The translations under genes and the position numbers were made by a program. From assembly GCF_014201355.1 (NCBI RefSeq), contig NZ_JACHEG010000006.1, positions 265,569 to 329,568 on the forward strand: a DNA stretch of 64,000 nucleotides, written 5' to 3'. Shown here in pieces: positions 1 to 8,231 of this stretch (positions are counted from its first letter, which is position 1; every line of letters begins with the position of its first letter). The notes under the pieces were generated by a model. The model saw only the letters and a list, made by a program, of their open reading frames with translations, did not search any database and was not told where the DNA came from. This stretch comes from Aliirhizobium wenxiniae (GTDB lineage: Bacteria > Pseudomonadota > Alphaproteobacteria > Rhizobiales > Rhizobiaceae).

Positions 1-546
1 GTCCACCGTCATCTGTGCAAGCCTGAATAGGGCCTCCTGATGGCTGTAATTGTAGCCATGAACGAATATGCCGGCGTGTCCGTAAGCGGGGGACTTTGCG
101 GAACCGCGAGCTAGGACTGCAAACTCCCGCGCCGTCAGTTCCCGCCGTGCAACAACAGCGAAAGTGGTCCGCGGGTCTGGTTTATATGTCGGCCACTCTA
201 TCTTGGACGGACTGTGGCCTGGAGGAATCGAAATGGTGATTTCCGCATAGCGTAATGTGTCGCCCCTGCCCGCCGTGTACTCGCCCGGCCTGCTCTGGTC
301 GGGGACGCGATCAGTTGCCACAAGGATCGAGACGGCAGTAGCCGTCGCGACAGGTGTTACAATGGTCAGGGTCTCGGGACCGGGGCGAGCACATGAAGTC
401 AGAGTGAAAAGTGCGATGCAAAGCGTGACTAGGGGGCGCAAACGGAAACGAGCTCGTGATTCTGATGTCAGCAACCTAATGGGAATCAGTTTTTTGGATA
501 GTCGCGAGTTCGCCTTAGTACTGCTATCTCCACCGCTTTCACACAC
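1..546 (-). CDS. DUF900-type alpha/beta-hydrolase lipoprotein, 3' part cut by the window edge
   Basis: The reading frame is open from a GTG at 546 to the left edge, so the C-terminal catalytic half is missing. The N-terminus has basic residues, a hydrophobic stretch and a lipobox-like LTSC (about residues 51-54), suggesting an outer-membrane or periplasmic lipoprotein. Downstream come ILVATDR, a GEYTAGRGDTLRYAEITISIP-type segment and FVHGYNYSHQEA. The HGY oxyanion-hole motif and order of blocks are characteristic of the DUF900 alpha/beta-hydrolase family, whose substrate is mostly unknown. No ATG exists in this frame; GTG 546 directly follows the stop of the small upstream ORF, and TTG 474 or 441 are alternatives. 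The fold assignment is firm; the start is not. Confidence 0.75.
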   Translation of the reverse strand, partial: MCESGGDSSTKANSRLSKKLIPIRLLTSESRARFRLRPLVTLCIALFTLTSCARPGPETLTIVTPVATATAVSILVATDRVPDQSRPGEYTAGRGDTLRYAEITISIPPGHSPSKIEWPTYKPDPRTTFAVVARRELTAREFAVLARGSAKSPAYGHAGIFVHGYNYSHQEALFRLAQMTVD

Positions 547-669
547 TCAAAACCTCTTGCCAACGCAGACTGGTCGTGAGTTATAGGAAGACGTTAGGAA
601 CACGGCTTCGAGTTGTTCGGTGGTGATGTCATGGCAGTCGGCCAGGCGCTGCGCAAAATCAGTAATCAT
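547..669 (-). CDS. possible 40-residue leader peptide upstream of the lipoprotein
   Basis: An ATG at 669 follows a strong purine-rich ribosome-binding site (GGGAGGGG at 671-680 on the minus strand). The frame reads MITDFAQRLADCHD and ends in a TGA directly abutting, in the same frame, the GTG proposed for the downstream lipoprotein. It has no recognised domain. It could be a translated leader, or the true N-terminus of an ancestral longer gene now split by the TGA. The excellent ribosome-binding site is the main argument that it is translated. Confidence 0.35.
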   Translation of the reverse strand: MITDFAQRLADCHDITTEQLEAVFLTSSYNSRPVCVGKRF

Positions 670-935
670 CTTCCCCTCCCATTCCCCCGTATCTATTGAA
701 ACACAGAAGTCTAATTTTAGGTAGTTGTTTCGAATCAGAAGAAAATTAGGGTTTATGAAAAATTACGTTTTCTGCAATGCTTCCAGATTCGAAGCATCGG
801 CAAACATATACTTAGAGTTGTGCTGCCCAACCCCGCAGCGATTCGACCCGATAGGCAGGAATATTCATCAGGTCCATGACTTCAACGATCGTGACATTGG
901 TCCGTTCGACTGAGCCAGATTCGAGTTCGGCATCA

Positions 936-1055
936 TCATCTTTCGATCGACGCTATTAGGCGCTTCACCTTGGCCGCAGCTATGACCACGTCCTTGCCGA
1001 TGGCGATGATTACCGCCGCAATCCAGAACCCCCGGGCAGTCAGTTCTGCCGTCAT
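936..1055 (-). CDS. possible 39-residue membrane peptide
   Basis: ATG at 1055 opens a short frame with one hydrophobic segment (FWIAAVIIAIG) followed by a lysine/arginine-rich tail. A GGAAG lies about 12 bases upstream. No family is recognised. The surrounding DNA (670-1570) otherwise holds only short, unconvincing frames and looks decayed. Confidence 0.3.
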   Translation of the reverse strand: MTAELTARGFWIAAVIIAIGKDVVIAAAKVKRLIASIER

Positions 1056-1537
1056 GGGACGGTTTCTTCCGGGGTGATAACCGGTGAGATGAATGGATCC
1101 TCTGTCGCGAGACATTGAGCGAAGAGGTGGATGCTGATGAACCTGCCGCATTCGTTCCCAAATTTTCGCACGATGTGAGGAGTCCTGAATGTCCGTCGAA
1201 CTGCGAAAAGTATGGGTTGAACGCGCACGCGAAAAGCTTGCGGCTCCGGGTTGATGTCGCACCCTGATCGACGATATCTGACGATGGAAGAGCGCGGGAT
1301 AAGTGGTGAAATCAGGCTATCCGGGTTTCATCGTGAATATCTCGAACTGGTATTGCAACGGCAGGAAGTCAGCTGGCTGAAACGTGCATTTACTCGAGGA
1401 AAGGCGACCCTTCTAAAAATCCCCGCAGTAGTCGATCTTAATAGGATTTGAACCAAGAGCCCACGATTGTGATTTATCTGGCTCGTCAGCCGAGCCCAAC
1501 CATCCTTTCTCCAAGCGACTTGCAGAGATCGTCGTAT
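1056..1537. other. stretch without a supported gene
   Basis: Only short frames are seen here (a 22-codon ATG frame at 1189 and a 66-codon frame at 1251), neither with a recognisable family or good ribosome-binding site. It contains one tRNA-like 3' end, listed separately. Confidence 0.5.
1441..1462 (-). repeat. degenerate tRNA-like T-arm, copy 1
   Basis: On the minus strand this reads TTGGTTCAAATCCT, a near-consensus tRNA T-arm loop, followed by ATTAAG. Upstream sequence does not fold into a full cloverleaf by eye. It belongs to a family of seven similar minus-strand pieces in the window and lies about 110 bp before a toxin-antitoxin pair. Confidence 0.5.
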
Positions 1538-1563
1538 CTGGCTATATTACTGGAAATATCCAG
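1538..1563. promoter_or_regulatory. inverted repeat, likely antitoxin operator
   Basis: CTGGCTATATT and AATATCCAG form an imperfect inverted repeat ending 8 bases before the antitoxin ATG. Position and symmetry fit autoregulation by a dimeric antitoxin. Confidence 0.55.
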
Positions 1564-1571
1564 AGGATCCG

Positions 1572-1871
1572 ATGGCTAGCTCTCAGACACGTGCAATTCA
1601 GAATTACAGAAGCCGCTTGGGCGACCGCGGCCTCGCTCGTTTTGAGGTACTCGGACGTGATAGTGATCGCGGTTTAATTAGATCACTTGCGCGCAAATTG
1701 GCAGAAGATGGCCCTGAAGCAGCCAATCTGCGTGCCGTTGTCAGCGAAACGCTTGCCGGAGAGCCGCCTAAAAAGGGTGGTATTCTCGCGGCGCTCCGCC
1801 GATCGCCGATGGTTGGAGCCGATCTCGACACACTCCGTTCACGCGAGGAAGGTCGCGCGATAGATCTGTGA
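1572..1871 (+). CDS. antitoxin partner of the downstream PIN toxin
   Basis: This 99-residue protein is basic in its first third (SQTRAIQNYRSRL) and more mixed later, as expected of a DNA-binding antitoxin whose C-terminus wraps the toxin. The identity rests mostly on context: the stop overlaps the start of a clear PIN-domain toxin by four bases (ATGA). The N-terminus does not obviously match ribbon-helix-helix or AbrB antitoxins, so the family is left open. A palindrome just upstream is a likely autoregulatory operator. Confidence 0.7.
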   Translation: MASSQTRAIQNYRSRLGDRGLARFEVLGRDSDRGLIRSLARKLAEDGPEAANLRAVVSETLAGEPPKKGGILAALRRSPMVGADLDTLRSREEGRAIDL

Positions 1872-2302
1872 TGCGCTACTTGCTCGACACCAACATTCTT
1901 AGCAATATCACCAAGCCAGAGCCTTCGACGTCACTGATGACATGGATGGCCGAGCAAGCCGACGATGATTTGTGCATCGCTTCGCTTACTGTTGCCGAGA
2001 TACGCCGAGGAATACTTGAAAAGCCGGCAGGAAAGAAACGGGCCGCACTCGAAGCGTGGTTTGCCGGCAATGAAGGCCCGCAATCGCTCTTTGCTGGTCG
2101 CATCTTTCCGTTCGACGAGAAGGCAGCTCTGATCTGGGGCGAGCTAATGGCACACGGCAAGGCGACGGGCCGCCCACGGAGTGCCTTGGACACAATCGTG
2201 GCAGCTATTGCGCGATCCAATAACTGCATCGTTGTCACCGATAATGATCGAGATTTTCGGGAGATCGACATTATCAATCCACTCCGTGCGTCCGTAATTT
2301 AA
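1868..2302 (+). CDS. vapC: VapC/FitB-type PIN-domain ribonuclease toxin
   Basis: The 144-residue protein starts with LLDTNIL, which carries the first catalytic aspartate of PIN nucleases, has a conserved VAEIRRGI block with the second acidic position near residue 40, and ends with ALDTIVAAIA and VVTDNDRDF, which carry the remaining acidic residues. Length and motif order match VapC/FitB toxins, Mg-dependent RNases that in characterised cases cut tRNA or rRNA. It is translationally coupled to the upstream antitoxin. All catalytic residues appear present, so it is probably active. Confidence 0.9.
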   Translation: MMRYLLDTNILSNITKPEPSTSLMTWMAEQADDDLCIASLTVAEIRRGILEKPAGKKRAALEAWFAGNEGPQSLFAGRIFPFDEKAALIWGELMAHGKATGRPRSALDTIVAAIARSNNCIVVTDNDRDFREIDIINPLRASVI

Positions 2303-2443
2303 GTCACTCGCCAAAGTTTTTTGCTCTTGAGGGGATCAGGACCTATGTCCTGGATATTATAACGTCAACCTTTATAGAGGCTTGCCTTATCGATCGTTGC
2401 TAACATCCCAATTGCAACCTTTGATCGAGATCAAAATGACAAA

Positions 2444-2470
2444 GGAGAGCCGACAAGCTACCGGCCCTCC
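2444..2470 (-). terminator. stem-loop terminator after the fasciclin gene
   Basis: On the minus strand GGAGGGCCG and CGGCTCTCC form a nine-pair stem with one mismatch, followed by TTTGTCATTTT. It lies 18 bases beyond the fasciclin stop. The plus strand has a T7 run soon after the stem, so it may also stop vapC transcripts. Confidence 0.7.
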
Positions 2471-2487
2471 TGTCCGTTTTTTTAGAA

Positions 2488-3045
2488 CTACATTTTCGGC
2501 AAAAGAACCTTGTCGATGACATGGATGACGCCGTTGGACTGTTTGACGTCAGCGATCGTCACATGGGCCACGCCGCCCATTTCGTCGGTCAGCGTGATCT
2601 TGCCCATGCTCTCCTTCGCCTTCAGGATGCAGCCACCGACGGTCTTGACGTCGTGCGTGCCTTTGTCGTCCTTGATCATCTTTTCGATGGTCTTGGACAT
2701 GGCATCGGCGGCAACGACATGGCAGGTGAGAACCTTGGTAAGTTGGGCCTTGTTTTCCGGCTTCAGAAGGTTGTCGACCGTACCTTTCGGCAGGGCTGCG
2801 AAGGCTTCGTTGGTTGGCGCAAACACGGTGAACGGGCCTTTGCCTTCCAGGGTTTCGACGAGGCCGGCGGCCTTGACCGCAGCAACAAGGGTTGTGTGGT
2901 CTTTCGAGTTCACGGCATTTTCGACAATGTTCTTGTCCTCATACATGGCGGCGCCGCCGACCTTCGGATTAGCGGCAAATGCGCTGCCGGCCGCGATCGA
3001 GAGTACGGCGATACCTGCTGCGAGACGGATTGCATTGCGGGACAT
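2488..3045 (-). CDS. secreted fasciclin (FAS1, MPT70-like) domain protein
   Basis: The 185-residue product begins with a Sec signal peptide (hydrophobic core, AFA-A cleavage near residue 23) and then a single FAS1 domain with diagnostic blocks GPFTVFAPTNEAF, LTCHVV and NGVIHVIDKVLLP. Family members are secreted, often adhesive or cell-surface proteins. The start at 3045 is set by AGGAGGAG upstream; longer frames have no such site. In mycobacteria the FAS1 proteins MPT70/MPT83 are controlled by SigK/RskA, and here too a sigma/RskA pair sits in the same cluster. A motif shared with two other units of the cluster lies about 80 bp upstream, so it is probably transcribed separately. Confidence 0.92.
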   Translation of the reverse strand: MSRNAIRLAAGIAVLSIAAGSAFAANPKVGGAAMYEDKNIVENAVNSKDHTTLVAAVKAAGLVETLEGKGPFTVFAPTNEAFAALPKGTVDNLLKPENKAQLTKVLTCHVVAADAMSKTIEKMIKDDKGTHDVKTVGGCILKAKESMGKITLTDEMGGVAHVTIADVKQSNGVIHVIDKVLLPKM

Positions 3046-3125
3046 GATCTTCTCCTCCTGCCGACTGCCCAGGCACGGTGCGTGCCTCCTAAAGCTCGGC
3101 TTCCCTAAGCGGGACAGGACAAGAG

Positions 3126-3151
3126 ACGAGAACCGCGGAGAAATAGTTTCA
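3126..3151 (-). promoter_or_regulatory. putative ECF promoter of the fasciclin gene (TGAAACT-N16-CGT)
   Basis: TGAAACT at 3151-3145 and CGT at 3128-3126 are separated by 16 bases. The same two elements with the same spacing precede the two outward operons at 8.1-8.3 kb. The match is seen directly; control by the local sigma factor is inferred. Confidence 0.55.
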
Positions 3152-3173
3152 GCCGGGGCAAGCCGGGAGGGAT

Positions 3174-3611
3174 TTATTTGAGGTATCGAGCACGGTTGGC
3201 ACATACTGACCGCAAAGGCCATGTCACAACCTCTCCGGCAAAAAGGGCTGTCCAGGCGATGACGGGCTGAAGCGGCAGTCGAACAAGGTGATAGGCCCAT
3301 TGCCAGAAGGTCGGATCGCCAGCTCCCAAACTGTCTGATGCATGTTTGATATTGGCCGGGAAAACGCAAAATGCGTAAACAGCCAGCGCCACCGCGGCCA
3401 ACCGCTTCAGTCGTTGCACCCGAAGACCGATAGCGCCGACGATCTCGCAAAGCCCCGTCAGAAAAATGATGGTTTCAGGATACGGGACCCATGCGGGTGT
3501 GATCGCAAGAAAGGGCTGCGGCAGTGTCAGATGCAATATCCCGGCGACGGCATAAAGGATCGACAACGCAGCGGCCATCCGCTGGCGACAGACGCTAGTC
3601 GCTGCGGTCAT
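3174..3611 (-). CDS. DoxX-family inner-membrane protein
   Basis: The 145-residue protein has about four hydrophobic helices and the DoxX-like pattern AVAGILHLTLP, then TPAWVPYPETIIFLTGLCEI and GAIGL. DoxX-like proteins are small membrane proteins linked to redox or oxidative-stress functions, with little defined biochemistry. ATG 3611 overlaps the end of the upstream hydrolase gene by 17 bases, indicating translational coupling; an internal ATG near 3578 would also fit. It is the last gene of the sigma/anti-sigma operon before the separately promoted fasciclin gene. Confidence 0.85.
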   Translation of the reverse strand: MTAATSVCRQRMAAALSILYAVAGILHLTLPQPFLAITPAWVPYPETIIFLTGLCEIVGAIGLRVQRLKRLAAVALAVYAFCVFPANIKHASDSLGAGDPTFWQWAYHLVRLPLQPVIAWTALFAGEVVTWPLRSVCANRARYLK

Positions 3612-4566
3612 TCGCGATCCTCTTCTCGACTGCGCGAGCCATGCCGAGAAGATCCACCTTGCGACCTGCAACGCGCTCGATGGCGGCAATCGCGAGATCA
3701 TTGGCGATGTAGTCTGACTTGTGTCCGAGGTTGTGGACCACGATCAATCTGGCGCCGGGAATATCGCGCGCCAGATGCCGGGCATGGATGTCCGGTGAAA
3801 CGATCTTGTCAGTGTCGCCGGTTATGATGATCGTCGGAGCCTTGATATACCGGTATTGCTTGGCAGCGACCTTGGCCCAGTCACTGAGAGCCGCAATTTC
3901 CCTTGCGTTATGTCGGAAAGCTTGAGGGCGAATAGCTTGCAGCGCCTTCGTCTTCTCGACATAACCGGCGGGTGGCTGGTTCGGAGCAAAAACGGCCTTT
4001 GTGGCGCGGTTGATTGCCAGAAGGCCCAAGGGCGGAACGATGAATGCGCTGAACAGCGCCCCGGCGACGGGAGCACTCGCTGCATCGTAATACCATGCGA
4101 CGCCGCTGGACCACGGGTAAACGGCCGGGGAAAGGAAAACGAGACCGCGCACCTTGTCGGGATGCCGGATCGCCAATGCCGCGGCAATTGCGCCACCGAA
4201 TGAATGCCCGACAATGATGGCCCCGCCGATACCGTGTTTTTCCATCAAAGTGGAAATCGCATCAGCCTGTCCGTCGGGAGACACGTTCTCACTCCCACCG
4301 GCATCCGATCGGCCATGCCCCGGCCGGTCTACGAAGAGGAGCGTGCCTCTGCCTTCCAACCTTTCGCGGAAGGAGAGCATCGGATCATAAAGGCTTGTGC
4401 TGGCACCGTGGATGAAGACGATCGGCGGCAGATCCTTCTTGCCCCCGGCTTGGATGAGAATGCTGTTGAGCCGATATCCACCGACATCAGTCAGCAGCGG
4501 CTGAGCTTCGGCATCGTGTGCCGCAGGCTGTCCGAAACTCGCAGAACACCAGATCAACAGGGACAT
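3595..4566 (-). CDS. secreted or membrane-anchored alpha/beta hydrolase
   Basis: Alpha/beta-hydrolase landmarks are all visible in the 323-residue product: oxyanion loop FIHGAS, DRPGHGRSD, nucleophile elbow GHSFGG, acid region GDTDKIV and catalytic histidine in LGHKSD. The first about 15 residues (LLIWCSASFGQPA) may be a short signal or anchor. The substrate cannot be predicted; lipid or ester hydrolysis would suit the lipid-modifying neighbours. It follows the anti-sigma gene after 53 bases and overlaps DoxX, so it is probably in the sigma operon. Confidence 0.85.
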   Translation of the reverse strand: MSLLIWCSASFGQPAAHDAEAQPLLTDVGGYRLNSILIQAGGKKDLPPIVFIHGASTSLYDPMLSFRERLEGRGTLLFVDRPGHGRSDAGGSENVSPDGQADAISTLMEKHGIGGAIIVGHSFGGAIAAALAIRHPDKVRGLVFLSPAVYPWSSGVAWYYDAASAPVAGALFSAFIVPPLGLLAINRATKAVFAPNQPPAGYVEKTKALQAIRPQAFRHNAREIAALSDWAKVAAKQYRYIKAPTIIITGDTDKIVSPDIHARHLARDIPGARLIVVHNLGHKSDYIANDLAIAAIERVAGRKVDLLGMARAVEKRIANDRSD

Positions 4567-4619
4567 GAAGAATATGACGGAACTTCGGATTGTGGCCTCC
4601 TCACCGCTCTCGACCGCGA

Positions 4620-5348
4620 TTACAGGTTGCGGGCCGAGCCGCTTGCGATCACTGGCCCTGTCGGCAGGCCGGTCGGCGAGCCTCCGAGCGGCTCGACGCT
4701 GACGGCAAGGGTAGCGCCCTGGCCGATTCGGGACCGCAATTTTGCCGGGATCAGCAACTCTCCATCCGTTCCCGGCTCGAAGACACCAAGCGAGGTCGGA
4801 TTGCCGCTTTGCGGTACGAGCCAGAGCTGCAGGGATTTCTCAGTGCTTTGATCCGCAATCGGAATGATACGCAGACGACCATCGGCCGGGTTGAAAGATA
4901 CACGAAGCGCGACTGGATCATTCGGTGCGCTGAGTTCCGCAACGATATTGTTTGTGGTGGTTGGCCTGAGCTGCACTGTCGCGATGTACAGCAGGGCGAC
5001 TGCTGCAATCGCGGATGTTGCGAACGACAGGCCACGCCAGAAGCCGACCGCATCCCATAGGCCCTGCTTCACTTCAACCCTTCGGTTCTCTGTAAAGAGG
5101 CGTCTTTCTATTGCCTGAAAAACAGCGGTGGAAGGCTGTTGCTCCTGATAATCTCCGTTGAACGAGGCCATGTTCGACTGCCAGCGCGCCACCAGCCGCG
5201 CAAATGACTGATCGGAGGCCATCCGTGCTTCTATCCGATGGCGAGCCTCGAGAGACAGAACGCCAAGCACATATTCACCAGCCAGAATTTCATCATTCTC
5301 CGGTCTGCCTCCATCTGGCGGATTTCTGTCGAGCGGTTCCGTCGTCAT
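4620..5348 (-). CDS. RskA-type membrane anti-sigma factor
   Basis: The 242-residue protein has an N-terminal cytoplasmic part with the anti-sigma pattern AGEYVLGVLSLEARHRIEARM, one transmembrane helix (about residues 106-126, FATSAIAAVALLYIATV) and a C-terminal extracytoplasmic RskA domain (LQLWLVPQSGNPTSLGVFEP and later LAVSVEPLGGSPTGLPTGPV). No zinc-binding HxxxCxxC is present. RskA proteins hold their sigma factor at the membrane until regulated proteolysis. ATG 5348 overlaps the sigma stop as ATGA, the usual coupling of such pairs. Confidence 0.92.
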   Translation of the reverse strand: MTTEPLDRNPPDGGRPENDEILAGEYVLGVLSLEARHRIEARMASDQSFARLVARWQSNMASFNGDYQEQQPSTAVFQAIERRLFTENRRVEVKQGLWDAVGFWRGLSFATSAIAAVALLYIATVQLRPTTTNNIVAELSAPNDPVALRVSFNPADGRLRIIPIADQSTEKSLQLWLVPQSGNPTSLGVFEPGTDGELLIPAKLRSRIGQGATLAVSVEPLGGSPTGLPTGPVIASGSARNL

Positions 5349-5887
5349 CGCTGCATGCACTCCCGCAATTTCAGCAGGCTACGCCGCAACCAGGTCCTGA
5401 CGGTATTTAACGGAACCCGCAGATCATCTGCCAGTTCGGCATAAGTCAGGCCTTCGACATAGGCTCGCCGGACCGATTGTGCATGGACCTGATCCAGTTC
5501 GCCCATACAGGCATCGATGCGGCGCCCATCGTCCGCCATTGCTACGGACTGCTCAGGATTGGGCATCGTTTCGTCGGCCAGATCGAAAACCTCGTCGATA
5601 TCGTCATTGACGGGTTTTCGCGCGCGAATGATGTCGATCGCATGGTTACGCGCTATTGTCGCGAGCCAGGTGGTCGGCATTCCGGAGCCGATCGCGAAGG
5701 ACTTCGCCTTCTGCCAGACCTTGATATAGACCTCCTGAAGCGCCTCTTCGGCCTCGCCTCTGTCTTTCAGGATCCGCAGGCAGATCGCAAAGAGTTTCGG
5801 ACTCGTCACGCGGTAGAGATCGGTGAACGCCTGGCGATCCCCGATTGCGACGCGATTGATCAGGCCAGCCATCTCACTATTTTGCAT
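5345..5887 (-). CDS. ECF sigma factor, SigK-like, paired with RskA
   Basis: The 180-residue protein has sigma-70 region 2 (FTDLYRVTSPKLFAICLRIL, EEALQEVYIKVWQKA, WLATIARNHAIDIIR) and region 4 (RRAYVEGLTYAELADDLRVPLNTVRTWLRRSLLKL). The family is the one that works with RskA-type anti-sigmas, SigK being the best-known example. ATG 5887 gives the usual ECF N-terminus. No copy of the GAAACT-N16-CGT motif was found immediately upstream, so autoregulation is not supported by sequence; it may be read through from the preceding operon. Confidence 0.93.
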   Translation of the reverse strand: MQNSEMAGLINRVAIGDRQAFTDLYRVTSPKLFAICLRILKDRGEAEEALQEVYIKVWQKAKSFAIGSGMPTTWLATIARNHAIDIIRARKPVNDDIDEVFDLADETMPNPEQSVAMADDGRRIDACMGELDQVHAQSVRRAYVEGLTYAELADDLRVPLNTVRTWLRRSLLKLRECMQR

Positions 5888-6018
5888 TCGAAATAACCTT
5901 GAAGACCTCAACGTATAGAGATCGGCAACATTAAAAAACAAGGAGTGCCCCGGAAAACTGTCGCCGCCATGGACGCTGCCCCGCATTGCCGAACACACAA
6001 CGTGGGTAGGTGATCCCA

Positions 6019-6450
6019 TCACAACCTGTGCCCTCCCGAAGTGGGGCCGCCGAATAGACGCGCGGTTATCCAGTAACCGGCACCACTCGCGATGGCAGAA
6101 AGGAACGTACCCCAGCAAAGATCAGCGAGCGTCAATGCCGTCGACCATCGTATCAATGTTGCCTGATTGGTCAGGTCATAGGTTCCATAGGCGGTAAAGC
6201 CCAGCACTGCACCAGAGAGGATCGCGGCCGAGAGCCCTCCTTGCCTGAGCGCGGGCCGAACTGCCAGAAACACCAGTCCAGCAGGATAGATCAGATAAAA
6301 GACTAGTGCAGGAACCAAGGTGAATTGCGGCGCCAGCATGTCGCCCATCACCGGGCGATAGAGGCGATCGGCCATGGTGCTCAGCCAAACGGCATCGATC
6401 AAGACCATCACGATCAAAGCTATAAAATAGGCGACAAGATACCTCTTCAT
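6019..6450 (-). CDS. DUF2177 family membrane protein
   Basis: The 143-residue product has four predicted membrane helices and matches DUF2177 in its blocks YFIALIVMVLIDAVWL, YPAGLVFLAVRP and GFTAYGTYDLTNQATL. Function of the family is unknown. ATG 6450 is preferred because GAGAGGAAAAG precedes it; a longer TTG start at 6477 would overlap the upstream stop. It is the third gene of the operon starting with the methyltransferase at 8.1 kb. Confidence 0.88.
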   Translation of the reverse strand: MKRYLVAYFIALIVMVLIDAVWLSTMADRLYRPVMGDMLAPQFTLVPALVFYLIYPAGLVFLAVRPALRQGGLSAAILSGAVLGFTAYGTYDLTNQATLIRWSTALTLADLCWGTFLSAIASGAGYWITARLFGGPTSGGHRL

Positions 6451-6473
6451 CGGCTTTTCCTCTCTAGGCACGC

Positions 6474-6857
6474 TCAATCGATCCGGGTCCAGTCAATGCC
6501 CTTGCACAACAGGCCGGCAACGATACAGCCCTTGGTCGTCATACTGTTTCCCTTGACTGTCACCGTGATCCGGTAGGTCAGGTCGCGCTGCGGATCGAAA
6601 GCGCTGCCGGAATAGACCCCTTCACCATCGGGCTTGATGCTCATGACCAGCTTGTCGCCTTCCTTCTCCTTCGGTGTACCCGGCTTGATCCAGGTATTGA
6701 CCGCGCAGATGTCGGAGCCGCATGGCGCGATCGTTACCTTGGCGTTTCCATCGCCGCGGGCCCATTGGCCATCGATGTCGGCGGCATGGGCGACCGTTCC
6801 CCATGCAAGTCCCCATGTGAGGAAGGCACCGATCATCACTACGCGCATCTTCTTCAT
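6474..6857 (-). CDS. secreted DUF2147 family protein
   Basis: A 127-residue protein with a Sec signal peptide (cleavage after AHA, about residue 25) and the DUF2147 pattern DIDGQWARGDGNAKVTIAPC, DICAVNTWI and YSGSAFDPQRDLTYRI. The fold is a small periplasmic beta-barrel of unknown role, seen repeatedly in stress regulons. Its ATG overlaps the stop of the upstream methyltransferase by four bases. Confidence 0.88.
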   Translation of the reverse strand: MKKMRVVMIGAFLTWGLAWGTVAHAADIDGQWARGDGNAKVTIAPCGSDICAVNTWIKPGTPKEKEGDKLVMSIKPDGEGVYSGSAFDPQRDLTYRITVTVKGNSMTTKGCIVAGLLCKGIDWTRID

Positions 6858-8113
6858 GACAGGCCTCCTTGTCCCGGCACCGACGCGTGCTCGATCGTGT
6901 AGAGCCCGACATTGATCGTGCCTTCCTCGAACCCTGCCTGGCAGTAACAAAGGTAGTAGAGCCACAGACGCCGAAATCGCTCGTCGAAACCCTGTGCGGC
7001 GATCTGCGGCCAATGCTCCTCGAAACGAATTCGCCATTCCGCTAGCGTCCGGGCATATGAAGCCCCGAAATGTTCGATCTCGCAGACAGCCAGGCCAGCG
7101 TGAGCCACAGATGCCGACAAGGCTTTGTCCGATGGAAGGAAACCGCCGGGGAAGACATATTGCTGGATGAAATCGGTACTGCCCCGATATGTCCTGTACC
7201 GCTCTTCTTCTATCGAGATGATCTGCAGAACCGCACGACCGCCGGGCTTCAGGCAGCGTTTCAAACAATCGAAATAGCTCGGCCAATAGGCCTCGCCGAC
7301 CGCCTCGAACATTTCGATGGAAACGATGCGGTCAAACTGCCCATCGATGTCGCGATAATCCTGGAGGCGGAGCGTGACGTCGCTTGATAGACCGGATTTT
7401 TCGACAATACCGCTCGCCCGGGAAAGCTGCGAGGGCGACAATGTGATCCCGGTCACCTTCGAGCGGTTCATTTTCGCAAGATGCGTGGCAAGCGCGCCCC
7501 AGCCGCAGCCGATCTCGAGGACGCTCTCTCCACCCGCAAGCCCGAGCTTCTCGGCGATCCGCGCCAGCTTTCTGGTCTGCGCCTCCTCCAATGTTCGCGT
7601 CGTTTCGTCAAAGATCGGCGAAGAATAGAGCATCGAGGGATCAAGCCACAGCGCATAGAAATCATTGCCGAGGTCATAATGCGCTTCGATATTCTTGCGG
7701 CTGCCACGCTTCGTATTGGCGCGAAACAGATGCCTCATGCGGTTCACGACACGCATCAGCAAACCGCCTTCGATCGCTGGCGCCAGTGCCTTACCATTCC
7801 TGGCCGCAAAACGGATAACCGCCGTCAGATCGGGCGTTGTCCAGTCACCTTCGATAAAACCTTCCGCAAATCCGATATCGCCGGCTGCAATCACCCGACG
7901 CAGCATCCGCCAGTTTCGGATCAGGATGATTGCCTCCGGACCGGAGTGAACCCCTTGTTTGTTGATGACCTGGCCGGATGGAAGCACGATCTTGATATGG
8001 CCGTAGCTCACGCCCGTTAGGAACCTCTCGAGCATGGTGCCCGCCCAGCCGAATTCTGCGGGCGCCTGCGAAAGATCAAGCTGCGTTCCGGTGACCTCGT
8101 CTGACCAGCTCAT
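6854..8113 (-). CDS. cyclopropane-fatty-acyl-phospholipid synthase-like SAM methyltransferase
   Basis: The 419-residue protein has the CFA-synthase layout: an N-terminal lipid-binding domain (GDIGFAEGFIEGDW), the linker NIEAHYDLGNDFYALWLDPSMLYSSPIF, the SAM motif VLEIGCGWG, the active-site region VSIEMFEAVGEAYWP and FIQQYVFPGGFLPS. CFA synthases transfer a methylene group from SAM to unsaturated acyl chains of membrane phospholipids. ATG 8113 is preferred over 8128 because GGAGGGAG stands just before it. It heads an operon with DUF2147 and DUF2177 proteins and has the cluster's shared promoter motif upstream. In Rhodobacter similar enzymes under a stress sigma factor modify fatty acids; whether this one makes cyclopropane or another methylated acid is open. 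Confidence 0.93.
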   Translation of the reverse strand: MSWSDEVTGTQLDLSQAPAEFGWAGTMLERFLTGVSYGHIKIVLPSGQVINKQGVHSGPEAIILIRNWRMLRRVIAAGDIGFAEGFIEGDWTTPDLTAVIRFAARNGKALAPAIEGGLLMRVVNRMRHLFRANTKRGSRKNIEAHYDLGNDFYALWLDPSMLYSSPIFDETTRTLEEAQTRKLARIAEKLGLAGGESVLEIGCGWGALATHLAKMNRSKVTGITLSPSQLSRASGIVEKSGLSSDVTLRLQDYRDIDGQFDRIVSIEMFEAVGEAYWPSYFDCLKRCLKPGGRAVLQIISIEEERYRTYRGSTDFIQQYVFPGGFLPSDKALSASVAHAGLAVCEIEHFGASYARTLAEWRIRFEEHWPQIAAQGFDERFRRLWLYYLCYCQAGFEEGTINVGLYTIEHASVPGQGGLS

Positions 8114-8166
8114 GCCATCTCCCTCCATCAGTTGCGAGGATTGCGTCGATGCATCTGCAAGAGGTT

Positions 8167-8191
8167 ACGAGCGCTTCGGGCTTTTAGTTTC
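8167..8191 (-). promoter_or_regulatory. putative ECF promoter of the leftward methyltransferase operon (GAAACT-N16-CGT)
   Basis: GAAACT at 8191-8186 and CGT at 8169-8167 on the minus strand, spacing 16, about 54 bases before the ATG at 8113. It shares both elements and spacing with the motifs at 3126-3151 and 8232-8256. Confidence 0.55.
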
Positions 8192-8231
8192 TCGGGAAAG
8201 AACAAATTTTTCGATTTTTTCCGATCGGCAT

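Noticed and set aside
257..586. 109-codon plus-strand frame
   Set aside because: It lies over the minus-strand DUF900-type lipoprotein, which has clear family motifs; this frame has none.
725..913. 62-codon plus-strand frame
   Set aside because: No ribosome-binding site or family pattern; the surrounding region appears decayed.
2510..3181. 223-codon plus-strand frame
   Set aside because: Antisense to the fasciclin gene; composition reflects the opposite strand's codon structure.
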